Shown here: positions 39,614 to 46,402 of the stretch, piece after piece
Layout: each line of letters starts with the position of its first letter
Position numbering within the stretch: the first letter of the stretch is position 1
Source: an uncultured Flavobacteriales bacterium
GTDB lineage: Bacteria; Bacteroidota; Bacteroidia; Palsa-965
Reading direction: 5' to 3'
Length of the DNA stretch: 51,568 nucleotides
Assembly (NCBI GenBank): GCA_903873905.1
Contig: CAIQQJ010000167.1
Span: 1 to 51,568 of the forward strand
Position numbers and translations under genes: made by a program
The notes under the pieces: generated by a model
Databases searched by the model: none
What the model was told of the DNA's origin: nothing
What the model saw: only the letters and a program-made list of their open reading frames with translations

Positions 39614-41032
39614 CTTCCCACGTCCTTGGATAACGATGAGGACTGTATAAATGAGGATTTTGAAATCAACATACAAACTCATATTCTCGATATACAACAA
39701 GTCATATTTCAAACGTTCAATCATTTGCTCTACGTTTTCGGCATATCCATATTTCACTTGTCCCCATGAAGTGATGCCCGGTTTTACCTTATGCAAATGC
39801 CGATAGTGAGGTGCTTTCTGAACAAGTTGATCAATGAAAAACTGACGTTCTGGTCGCGGACCAACCATCGACATTTCGCCGATAAGCACGTTGTAAAATT
39901 GAGGCAATTCATCAATTCGCGTTTTACGCATGAAACTGCCGAATTTGGTAATGCGCGGATCGTGCTTACTGGAAAGTGCAGGACCGCTCTTTTCCGCATT
40001 CACAATCATCGAACGGAATTTGTGAATCATGAAGGGTTTTCCGTGAAGTCCAATTCGCTCATGACTATAAAAAATGGGGCCTCGAGAGGAGAATTTGACA
40101 CAAATTGAAACGATAATATAAATAGGCGATAGAATTGTCAACGCAAAAATCGAAGCACCCACATCCATAAGCCTTTTTACCGATTGTTGCCAAGCCGGCA
40201 TAATTTCGCGCTTGATTTCAATCAGTGGAGCTCCATAAATGGAATTCATTTTCACTTGTCCCGAAAGAATATCATACATATCCGGAACAATTTTGATCAA
40301 CACATTTGTATTGTCCACCATGTTGATGATGGAATTCAAACGGTCATGCTCCAAAGTCTCAATCGCTATAATGACTTCTTCGGCTTTATTATCGGTTATG
40401 ATTTTGTTCAATTGTTCAAATTCCCCCAAATGTGGAATTTTCGCTTTCAATTCTTCAGAATATCCATTCCGCTGATCAACATGAACAAAACCCACAAATT
40501 TGTTTCCCCATGATTTTGCCTGAGATTCTAAATCATTGAAAAGCTTCAGGGCGTTGGCATTACTGCCAATCATAATGGTGTTAAAGCCATATTTCCGATT
40601 TCTGATTCTGCTGTTGGTAACGGAGGAGAAAAACATTCTGCCGGAAGCTGTGAACAGAAAATGAGCTCCGAAGAGTGTCAACAGGCTCATGTAATAGGTG
40701 TGGTAATTAATTATGGTATCGTCGAGCAATAATGCGAAGAAGAGAATGAGCACGCCGATGAGCGTAATCAAAAAGGTTTGCCCCAATTCTCTTAAGCGCG
40801 ATTTTCTATAAATGTTTCTGTAGGTTCCCGTCAAGGCATAAAGCAAAATCCAAAATACGGTAACTCCAATCAGTCCCTCCTGAAATTTTTGATCGTATAT
40901 AACAGGAATTTTGATGCCGTATTTAACCGATTCTATGTTGACTTTTCTGTACGTGAAGAAAAGTACCCAGGCGGATGCAGCTGCAATCGTATCACTCAAC
41001 AGGTATTTTATGACCTGCCTGGTCTTATTCAT
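39611..41032 (-). CDS. Exopolysaccharide polyprenyl-phosphate glycosylphosphotransferase
   Basis: The 473-residue inner-membrane enzyme starts polysaccharide repeat-unit synthesis by moving a sugar-phosphate to undecaprenyl phosphate. Four hydrophobic segments occupy the first 130 residues. A CoA-binding-like Rossmann domain follows (TIMIGSNANALKLFNDLE). The C-terminal bacterial sugar-transferase domain has IGLHGKPFMIHKFRSMIVNAE, TKFGSFMRKTRIDELPQFYNV and GEMSMVGPRPER. It is the last gene of a minus-strand unit with a lipoprotein and a Gfo/Idh/MocA oxidoreductase. The sugar is not predictable. Confidence 0.93.
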   Translation of the reverse strand: MNKTRQVIKYLLSDTIAAASAWVLFFTYRKVNIESVKYGIKIPVIYDQKFQEGLIGVTVFWILLYALTGTYRNIYRKSRLRELGQTFLITLIGVLILFFALLLDDTIINYHTYYMSLLTLFGAHFLFTASGRMFFSSVTNSRIRNRKYGFNTIMIGSNANALKLFNDLESQAKSWGNKFVGFVHVDQRNGYSEELKAKIPHLGEFEQLNKIITDNKAEEVIIAIETLEHDRLNSIINMVDNTNVLIKIVPDMYDILSGQVKMNSIYGAPLIEIKREIMPAWQQSVKRLMDVGASIFALTILSPIYIIVSICVKFSSRGPIFYSHERIGLHGKPFMIHKFRSMIVNAEKSGPALSSKHDPRITKFGSFMRKTRIDELPQFYNVLIGEMSMVGPRPERQFFIDQLVQKAPHYRHLHKVKPGITSWGQVKYGYAENVEQMIERLKYDLLYIENMSLYVDFKILIYTVLIVIQGRGK

Positions 41033-41040
41033 AAACTATT

Positions 41041-41919
41041 CTATTTCAATAATTTGATATTGTCAAGATAAAGATGTGATTGAGCTTGTGAAGCAGGATT
41101 TTGAACTGAAAAATAGATCTTATAATTCACATTTTGATAGGAAGCCGCAAGTACATCAGTAAGTCGAACATATATTTTTTTCCAACTGGAACTAGCCTCA
41201 ACAGTAAGCCAGGCAACTTTATAACTTGGATTCAGTTCTTGTTCAATTCCAACGGTAAAAGGGGCGTCGGCCCAATAATCAAATTCCAACCAAGTATCGT
41301 GAGCAGGTGGCATACTATATCCTTGCGACGACGCGCCCACAAAGTATGTGGTGTCAATATTATTCAAATGGACATATCCAGAATGAGGGCCTTCGAAAGC
41401 AAAGGGAACAGAATCCTTAACAATCATTCCCGGTGCTGATGACTCAGGAATGATGCTAGTTCCAGCCAAATCAAAATTTTCCATCCAGGTATTGGAGAAG
41501 TCAACATTTGGATAATAAATCAATTCAGGGTTAAGTGTGAATTTCTGCCCTCGAGTCAAATTAATTGCGCCTTCCCAACCTTTCCAAGAAGGATAAATGG
41601 CACGTGTGGAGGAAAGTCCGTTCATTTTCACACCACCACGTATCATGAAGTTGTGACTTCCTGCTGCAAGTATTGGAATGTTGCAAGGCAATTCAAAAGC
41701 TCCTAATAATGTACCGTCCATGTAAACCCATGCATCGGTGATATCCGATGAACTTGAACCCTGAAGAGCAGTGTTCACCACATTTAATGAAATTGAATCT
41801 ATGTGTAAGTAGGAGGGAATATCCTCGGCTGGATCAAGCACAGAGCAGGCAGGAAGGAAACTAATTGAGATTCCAACGGCCAAAAAAATCCGAAAATACG
41901 CAGCGAAGAAATGTTTCAT
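41041..41919 (-). CDS. Lipoprotein of unknown function in a polysaccharide-type unit (292 aa)
   Basis: The N-terminus MKHFFAAYFRIFLAVGISISFLPAC ends in a lipobox (LPAC), so the protein is lipidated. The mature part looks all-beta. It has an extended N-terminal domain (YLHIDSISLNVV ... DAWVYMDGTLLGAFELP), then a jelly-roll-like half with GYVHLNNIDTTYFVG, WLEFDYWADAPFTVGIEQ and LYLDNIKLLK. Carbohydrate-binding modules often look like this, but no family was confirmed. The stop is eight bp from the next gene's start and the gene starts 25 bp after the oxidoreductase, so the three genes form one operon. Confidence 0.85.
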   Translation of the reverse strand: MKHFFAAYFRIFLAVGISISFLPACSVLDPAEDIPSYLHIDSISLNVVNTALQGSSSSDITDAWVYMDGTLLGAFELPCNIPILAAGSHNFMIRGGVKMNGLSSTRAIYPSWKGWEGAINLTRGQKFTLNPELIYYPNVDFSNTWMENFDLAGTSIIPESSAPGMIVKDSVPFAFEGPHSGYVHLNNIDTTYFVGASSQGYSMPPAHDTWLEFDYWADAPFTVGIEQELNPSYKVAWLTVEASSSWKKIYVRLTDVLAASYQNVNYKIYFSVQNPASQAQSHLYLDNIKLLK

Positions 41920-41944
41920 GCAGGACCAAAGTTTAACGCTGGGG

Positions 41945-42949
41945 CTAAGCGATTATTGTATGAGCGGCCGCAAAATTAGCGTTAAGACTGAGTTGATCAA
42001 TAATTTTATTTGCAACATCCATCGCATTGTAGCCATCATCGATTGGAACGAGTGGCCGCGTGTTATTGATAATGGCTGAAGCAAATGATTCCAATTGCAT
42101 TTTAATGGCATCAGAAGGCGTCACTTCAATAGTTTCTAAGTTCATGTTATTCAGAAGCTTGCGAGTTCCTTCTTCAAGTGAAACTGTAGGTTCTGTTATT
42201 TCAGAATTCTTATTTTCCTGTCTAACAATATTGGCTGTGTTTTCAAGAAAATCCACTTTTATATATGCATCTCTTCTGAAAAATCTTGAGCGGTGCTTTG
42301 ACTCCAAAGAAATTCTACTTGCGGTTAGATTGGCCACCGCGCCATTATCAAAATCAATTCGGGCATTTACAATGTCAGGTGAGTCGTTAACAACTGAAAC
42401 GCCTGTTGCACTAATTTTTCGAATGTTTGCTTTGACAAGACTCAATACTATGTCTATGTCATTTATCATCAGATCCATCACCACTGACAAAGATTCTGTT
42501 TGGGAATTTACAGGTGCTAGTCTGTGAGTTTCAATGTAATGTGGATTTCCAATGTGTTTTTTCGAAGCAAGAAATGCTGGATTGAATCGTTCAATTTGCC
42601 CAACTTGCACTTTGATGTTTGCTTCAATCGCAAGTCGCATCAAGGATTTTGTTTCCCATGCGCTATGTGTATAAGGTTTTTCAATAAATACATGCTTGGA
42701 AAGCTTAATCGCCTTTTCTGCAACCTTATATTGAAGAGGTGTTGGTGTGGTAATGTCTATTACGTCACATTCTTCTAAAAGCATTTCCGCTGAGGGAAAA
42801 GCGCGAATGGAAAATTCGTTTGCCACTTCAGCTGAAATTTTTGTCGAGGGATCATAAAAGCCGATCAGCTCATATGAATCAATCTCTTTCAGAAGGCGGA
42901 TATGGGTTTTGCCAAGATTTCCGGCACCAAGCACACCAATTTTCAACAT
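41945..42949 (-). CDS. Gfo/Idh/MocA family oxidoreductase
   Basis: The 334-residue NAD(P)-dependent oxidoreductase has an N-terminal Rossmann domain with GAGNLGKTH at 7-15, DITTPTPLQYKVAEKAI and the EKP motif in KHVFIEKPYT. A C-terminal GFO_IDH_MocA beta-sheet domain follows (GAVANLTASRISLESKHRSR). Family members act on sugar nucleotides, inositols or related alcohols. Being first in a unit with a sugar transferase, this one may modify a UDP-sugar. It is divergent from pcm, with 116 bp between. Confidence 0.92.
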   Translation of the reverse strand: MLKIGVLGAGNLGKTHIRLLKEIDSYELIGFYDPSTKISAEVANEFSIRAFPSAEMLLEECDVIDITTPTPLQYKVAEKAIKLSKHVFIEKPYTHSAWETKSLMRLAIEANIKVQVGQIERFNPAFLASKKHIGNPHYIETHRLAPVNSQTESLSVVMDLMINDIDIVLSLVKANIRKISATGVSVVNDSPDIVNARIDFDNGAVANLTASRISLESKHRSRFFRRDAYIKVDFLENTANIVRQENKNSEITEPTVSLEEGTRKLLNNMNLETIEVTPSDAIKMQLESFASAIINNTRPLVPIDDGYNAMDVANKIIDQLSLNANFAAAHTIIA

Positions 42950-43065
42950 AGGCCGTTTAATTTTTTACAAAACTATAAAGCGAACAAACAATTTCTTCGT
43001 ATACATTCGCAACATATCAACAGGCATTTGTTGTTTACGTATTTTTAAATGAGAAATTCATTCTA

Positions 43066-43716
43066 ATGGAAGATTCATACAGACATAAAGGATTAAGGAA
43101 AATTTTGGTGGAAGAAATTCGTAACAAGGGAATTACGGATGAAAAAGTGTTGAAGGCAATCGCAAATATTCCCAGACATTTATTCTTGCACGATATGTTT
43201 GTGAAATTCGCATATGCTGATCAGGCTTTTCAGATTGGGGCTGGACAAACAATTTCACAACCTTACACAGTTGCTTTTCAAACAGAGCACCTTCAAATAA
43301 AAAAAGGAGATAAGGTGCTGGAAATAGGAACGGGTTCGGGATACCAAACTGCTGTGTTATTGGAATGCGGAGCAAAAGTCTTCACTATTGAACGACAGAA
43401 ATTGCTTTCTGATAAAGTGAAAAAGTTCTTGCCGGAATTGGGTTATTCTCCCAATTTCTTTTACGGAGATGGTTTTAAAGGACTTCCAGCTTATGCTCCG
43501 TTTGATAAAATATTGGTGACTTGCGGTGCCCCATTCATTCCAGAAATGTTATTGGATCAATTGAAGCCAGGTGGAATAATGATGATTCCAGTTGGAGAAG
43601 GTGATGTCCAGGAAATGACAAAGATCTCTAAGTCGATTGACGGCCAGCTTGATACGAAAAAATTGGGGCAATTTAGATTTGTTCCAATGCTGGGAGAAAA
43701 AGAATGGAAGCAATGA
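43066..43716 (+). CDS. pcm: Protein-L-isoaspartate O-methyltransferase
   Basis: This 216-residue SAM-dependent enzyme repairs isoaspartyl residues in damaged proteins. Diagnostic segments are IPRHLFLHDMF, AFQIGAGQTISQPYTVA, motif I VLEIGTGSGYQTAVL at 84-98, and VTCGAPFIPEMLLDQLKPGGIMMIPVG. The length matches the family. The gene is followed by 121 bp before the outer-membrane protein gene. Confidence 0.96.
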   Translation: MEDSYRHKGLRKILVEEIRNKGITDEKVLKAIANIPRHLFLHDMFVKFAYADQAFQIGAGQTISQPYTVAFQTEHLQIKKGDKVLEIGTGSGYQTAVLLECGAKVFTIERQKLLSDKVKKFLPELGYSPNFFYGDGFKGLPAYAPFDKILVTCGAPFIPEMLLDQLKPGGIMMIPVGEGDVQEMTKISKSIDGQLDTKKLGQFRFVPMLGEKEWKQ

Positions 43717-43780
43717 TGTTAACAAAGGAAGGTTTATAAGTATGGGTACGTTAGTAACCTCTACTCCCCCCCACATTCGG

Positions 43781-43788
43781 TATCTTTG
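43781..43788 (+). promoter_or_regulatory. -7 promoter box TATCTTTG
   Basis: This is an exact match to TAnnTTTG, 49 bases before the ATG at 43838, followed at once by a 10-bp inverted repeat. A -33 TTG is not obvious (TTAG at 43751). Confidence 0.6.
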
Positions 43789-43816
43789 GTTTGGTAAATT
43801 AAACTAACCAAACCAA
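43786..43816. promoter_or_regulatory. Inverted repeat overlapping the promoter/5' leader
   Basis: TTGGTTTGGT (43786-43795) pairs with ACCAAACCAA (43807-43816) around an 11-nt loop. It overlaps the end of the TATCTTTG box. It could be an operator or a 5' mRNA stem. Confidence 0.5.
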
Positions 43817-43837
43817 TATAAACCAAAAAACAATTCT

Positions 43838-44716
43838 ATGAAAAAGACAATGCTAGTAATAGCAACTTTGGCTTTCGGTGTTACTGGAGCCTTTGCACAG
43901 GATCTCACTTCCAAAAAAGGTGAAACTTTCCTTCCAGAGTCAGGAGATTGGTCAATTGGCGTTGATGCTACACCAATTCTTACTTACGTTGGTGGATTCT
44001 TTTCAAACGCAGGAGCAACAGCTCCAACTTGGAATTTCCTTAACGGAAACCAAACTATCGTTGGTAAAATGTACACATCTGAGACCATGGCTTACCGTGG
44101 AATTCTTCGTCTTGGAATGAACAGCTCACATGCTGTAAACAATGTAGTTCAGGATGGCGCAACAGCTCCAACTTTCCCAACTGCACCAGCAATTGTTCAG
44201 GATGAAGCGAAATCATCTTCCCATTTTATTGGATTAGGTGCTGGTATGGAAATGCGTCGTGGTAAAACACGTTTGCAAGGTTTCTACGGTGCTGACGCTA
44301 TGTTCTGGATGTCAGGTTCAAAAAGCACTTACACTTATGGAAATGCTTTTTCTGCAACAAACGTTGCTCCTACATCTACCAACTGGGGAACAAACATCAA
44401 TCCAACTTATGCTACATGGGGTGGTCGTGAAACAGAAAACAAATCTGGTTCTACAATCGGATTCGGTGTTCGTGCCTTTATCGGTGCAGAATATTTCATT
44501 TTACCAAAAATCTCTATCGGTGCAGAATTCGGTTGGGGTCTTGGAATTGCAATGACAGGCGAAGGTTCTGGAACATGTGAATCAATCACAGCTCCAGGAA
44601 CAGGTCAATCAACTACATACGTTACTTCAGGTAAATCAGGTGGTTTGATGCTTGACACAGATCGTAACGCTTTCGGTACAGGTAACGGATCACTTCGTTT
44701 GAACTTGCACTTCTAG
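43838..44716 (+). CDS. Outer-membrane beta-barrel protein (292 aa), probably abundant
   Basis: The signal peptide MKKTMLVIATLAFGVTGAFAQ is followed by a glycine- and alanine-rich mature part with barrel-like strands (WSIGVDATPILTYVGGFF, HFIGLGAGMEMRRGKTRLQGFYGADAMFWM, IGFGVRAFIGAEYFI, ISIGAEFGWGLGIAM). It ends in SLRLNLHF, an outer-membrane C-terminus with a final Phe. Codon use is strongly biased (CTT/GGT/CGT/AAC), unlike neighbours, suggesting high expression. A promoter box, a leader hairpin and a strong terminator (44739-44766) make it a single-gene unit. Function is unknown. Confidence 0.85.
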   Translation: MKKTMLVIATLAFGVTGAFAQDLTSKKGETFLPESGDWSIGVDATPILTYVGGFFSNAGATAPTWNFLNGNQTIVGKMYTSETMAYRGILRLGMNSSHAVNNVVQDGATAPTFPTAPAIVQDEAKSSSHFIGLGAGMEMRRGKTRLQGFYGADAMFWMSGSKSTYTYGNAFSATNVAPTSTNWGTNINPTYATWGGRETENKSGSTIGFGVRAFIGAEYFILPKISIGAEFGWGLGIAMTGEGSGTCESITAPGTGQSTTYVTSGKSGGLMLDTDRNAFGTGNGSLRLNLHF

Positions 44717-44738
44717 TCTTACATCAAATTGAATTTAC

Positions 44739-44766
44739 AAAAACCCTGCTTCGGCGGGGTTTTTGT
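44739..44766 (+). terminator. Rho-independent terminator
   Basis: AAAAACCCTGC pairs with GCGGGGTTTTT around a TTCG tetraloop, followed by T-rich DNA. It lies 23 bp after the stop of the 292-residue barrel protein. Confidence 0.92.
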
Positions 44767-44892
44767 TTTTAGCCACACATTTCGCAGATTTTCACAGATT
44801 TGAAAAATACATGAGAACATAAAAGTGCAGTTCTGCGCCTTCTTGAATTTTTGGTTCGAAAAAAAAACTTCGTTATTATGCGAAAACTGTGG

Positions 44893-45345
44893 CTACTTAA
44901 ACCTTCTCGCCGTTTCTCTTTGAGCATCCTTCTTCTTGATATCATCCCGCTTGTCAAATAATTTCTTCCCTTTTGCAAGTGCAATTTCCAACTTCGCCCA
45001 ACCTTTTTCATTGATGAATAATCGAAGTGGAATAATGGTCAATCCCTGATCTTTCAGATTACCTTCCAACTTTTTCAATTCATGTTTTGTCAATAATAAT
45101 TTTCGGTCGCGTTTGGGAGCATGGTTGTAATGCGTGCCTTTTTCATATTCGCTAATTTGAATATTGCGTGCAATCAGTTCTCCCTTGTCAAAAACACAAA
45201 ATCCATCTGTAATATTTGCTTTTCCCAATCGAATGGATTTGATTTCCGTTCCGGTCAGCATCAATCCAGCCACAAACTTTTCGAGAAAGGCGTACTCGTA
45301 AGAAGCTTTTTTGTTAAGGATGTTGATGTTTTCTGGAAGCGCCAT
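44893..45345 (-). CDS. smpB: SsrA-binding protein SmpB
   Basis: This 150-residue RNA-binding protein works with tmRNA to rescue stalled ribosomes. It shows INILNKKASYEYAFLEKFVAGLMLTG-type SmpB motifs, and GTEIKSIRLGKANITDGFC, YEKGTHYNHAPKRDRKLLL and GLTIIPLRLFI. The usual basic tail follows (GKKLFDKRDDIKKKDAQRETARRFK). Two tRNA-Leu genes lie upstream on the same strand, separated by AATTC inverted repeats. The length is normal. Confidence 0.97.
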   Translation of the reverse strand: MALPENINILNKKASYEYAFLEKFVAGLMLTGTEIKSIRLGKANITDGFCVFDKGELIARNIQISEYEKGTHYNHAPKRDRKLLLTKHELKKLEGNLKDQGLTIIPLRLFINEKGWAKLEIALAKGKKLFDKRDDIKKKDAQRETARRFK

Positions 45346-45361
45346 CTGAAAGTAATTCTGA

Positions 45362-45418
45362 ATTTTGAATTCTAAATTTTGAATTACACTTCAGAATTCA
45401 AAATTTAGAATTCAAAAT
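45362..45418. repeat. 24-bp perfect inverted repeat (AATTC family) between smpB and tRNA-Leu(CAG)
   Basis: The left arm (45362-45385) and right arm (45395-45418) are exact complements around the 9-nt loop ACACTTCAG. The core words are TTTTGAATTC and TAAATTTTGAATT. It sits eight bases from the tRNA 3' end and could stop or process the tRNA transcript. Confidence 0.9.
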
Positions 45419-45425
45419 CATAAAG

Positions 45426-45509
45426 TGCCCACGGAGAGACTCGAACTCTCAAGGATATAACTCCAACGGCTTCTGAGACCGCAACGTTTACCAATTTCGC
45501 CACATGGGC
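45426..45509 (-). tRNA. tRNA-Leu (anticodon CAG)
   Basis: The 84-nt cloverleaf on the minus strand has the acceptor stem GCCCATG/CGTGGGC, the D-arm GTGGCGAAATTGGTAAACG, and an anticodon stem GCGGT/GCCGT with loop CTCAGAA. It also has the long variable arm typical of class II tRNAs and a TTCGAGT T-loop. The discriminator base is A. CCA is not encoded. Confidence 0.95.
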
Positions 45510-45515
45510 TTGAGA

Positions 45516-45588
45516 AATTTTGAGTTCTGAATTCTAAATTTTGAATTAAGATGTTTTTCAATTTAGAATTCATAACTCAAAATTCAGA
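45516..45588. repeat. Imperfect inverted repeat (AATTC family) between the two tRNA genes
   Basis: Words of the TTTTGAGTTCTGAATTC and TAAATTTTGAATT type on the left pair with AATTTAGAATTC and ATAACTCAAAA on the right. This is the same family as at 45362-45418, but diverged. Confidence 0.75.
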
Positions 45589-45597
45589 ATTAATTTG

Positions 45598-45677
45598 TGC
45601 CCAGGACTGGATTCGAACCAGCACGGTTGCCCGCCACCCCCTCAAGATGGTGCGTCTACCAATTTCGCCACCTGGGC
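45598..45677 (-). tRNA. tRNA-Leu (anticodon GAG)
   Basis: The 80-nt cloverleaf on the minus strand has the acceptor GCCCAGG/CCTGGGC, the D-arm GTGGCGAAATTGGTAGACGC, and an anticodon stem CCATC/GGTGG with loop TTGAGGG. It also has a class II variable arm (GCGGGCAACCGTGC) and a TTCGAAT T-loop. The discriminator is A, and CCA is not encoded. Its acceptor and D-arm are almost the same as those of the neighbouring tRNA-Leu. Confidence 0.95.
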
Positions 45678-45860
45678 AGTTATTAAAATTAAAGAACAGA
45701 ATGCGTTGAACCGCAAATTTTAAGGATGACAAAAGTAATACTTTTCCGTAATTTTGGAAGGATAGTCCATTATATGTTTGGTGTTCCTTGAAGAAAGTGG
45801 GTAATCGGGATTTATCAGTCATTTTCTCGAACTTACGGATGTATATTAATATTTTGAAGA

Positions 45861-46358
45861 ATGAAAAAAGTGTGTTTTGTATTGGCTGTTTTTGTTGTGG
45901 CCTCGACATTGAAGTTAAACGCTCAAGTTTCTACCGATAGTTCTTCTTTTCAAAATCCTGTTGGAGACAGTATTGTTGCCTTTGCGAAAACTTTTTTGGG
46001 AACTCCATATAAATATGCAAGTGCTTCTCCAAAAAATGGTTTTGATTGTTCTGGATTGACTTGGTATGTTTTTAATCATTATGGAATTGCTGTTCCCCGA
46101 TCAGCGAAAGAGTATAAAAAATTTGGGAAAGAAATTCCAATTTCAGAAGCGAGAAAGGGTGATATCATCGTTTTCAGAGGAACGCATCCTGCCGATAAAA
46201 GTTCTGGTCATGTTGGAATTGTAATTTCAAATCCTGGAGAACCACTTCAATTCATTCATGCATCTTCTTCGAAGAAACACAGCGGCGTTGTTATTACTGA
46301 ATATGCAAAAAGTGCTTACCCAAAACGATTTATTAAAATTGTTCGTGCCATAAAATGA
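45861..46358 (+). CDS. NlpC/P60 family cell-wall endopeptidase
   Basis: The 165-residue exported protein has a signal peptide (MKKVCFVLAVFVVASTLKLNAQ). The NlpC/P60 domain contains the catalytic C63 in NGFDCSGLTWYVF, H117 in SSGHVGIVI and H132 in FIHASS. AKTFLGTPYKYASASPKNG is the typical domain start. It probably cleaves peptide stems of peptidoglycan in the periplasm. The gene is 44 bp upstream of the WG-repeat gene on the same strand, so co-transcription is possible. Confidence 0.95.
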   Translation: MKKVCFVLAVFVVASTLKLNAQVSTDSSSFQNPVGDSIVAFAKTFLGTPYKYASASPKNGFDCSGLTWYVFNHYGIAVPRSAKEYKKFGKEIPISEARKGDIIVFRGTHPADKSSGHVGIVISNPGEPLQFIHASSSKKHSGVVITEYAKSAYPKRFIKIVRAIK

Positions 46359-46402
46359 CTCAATCGATTGGCTAATTTAGCTGAATGCAATTTTATTTTT
46401 CT

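Noticed and set aside
45577-45909. Minus-strand 110-codon open frame
   Set aside because: It runs through tRNA-Leu(GAG) and the start of the NlpC/P60 gene, so it cannot be a real protein gene.
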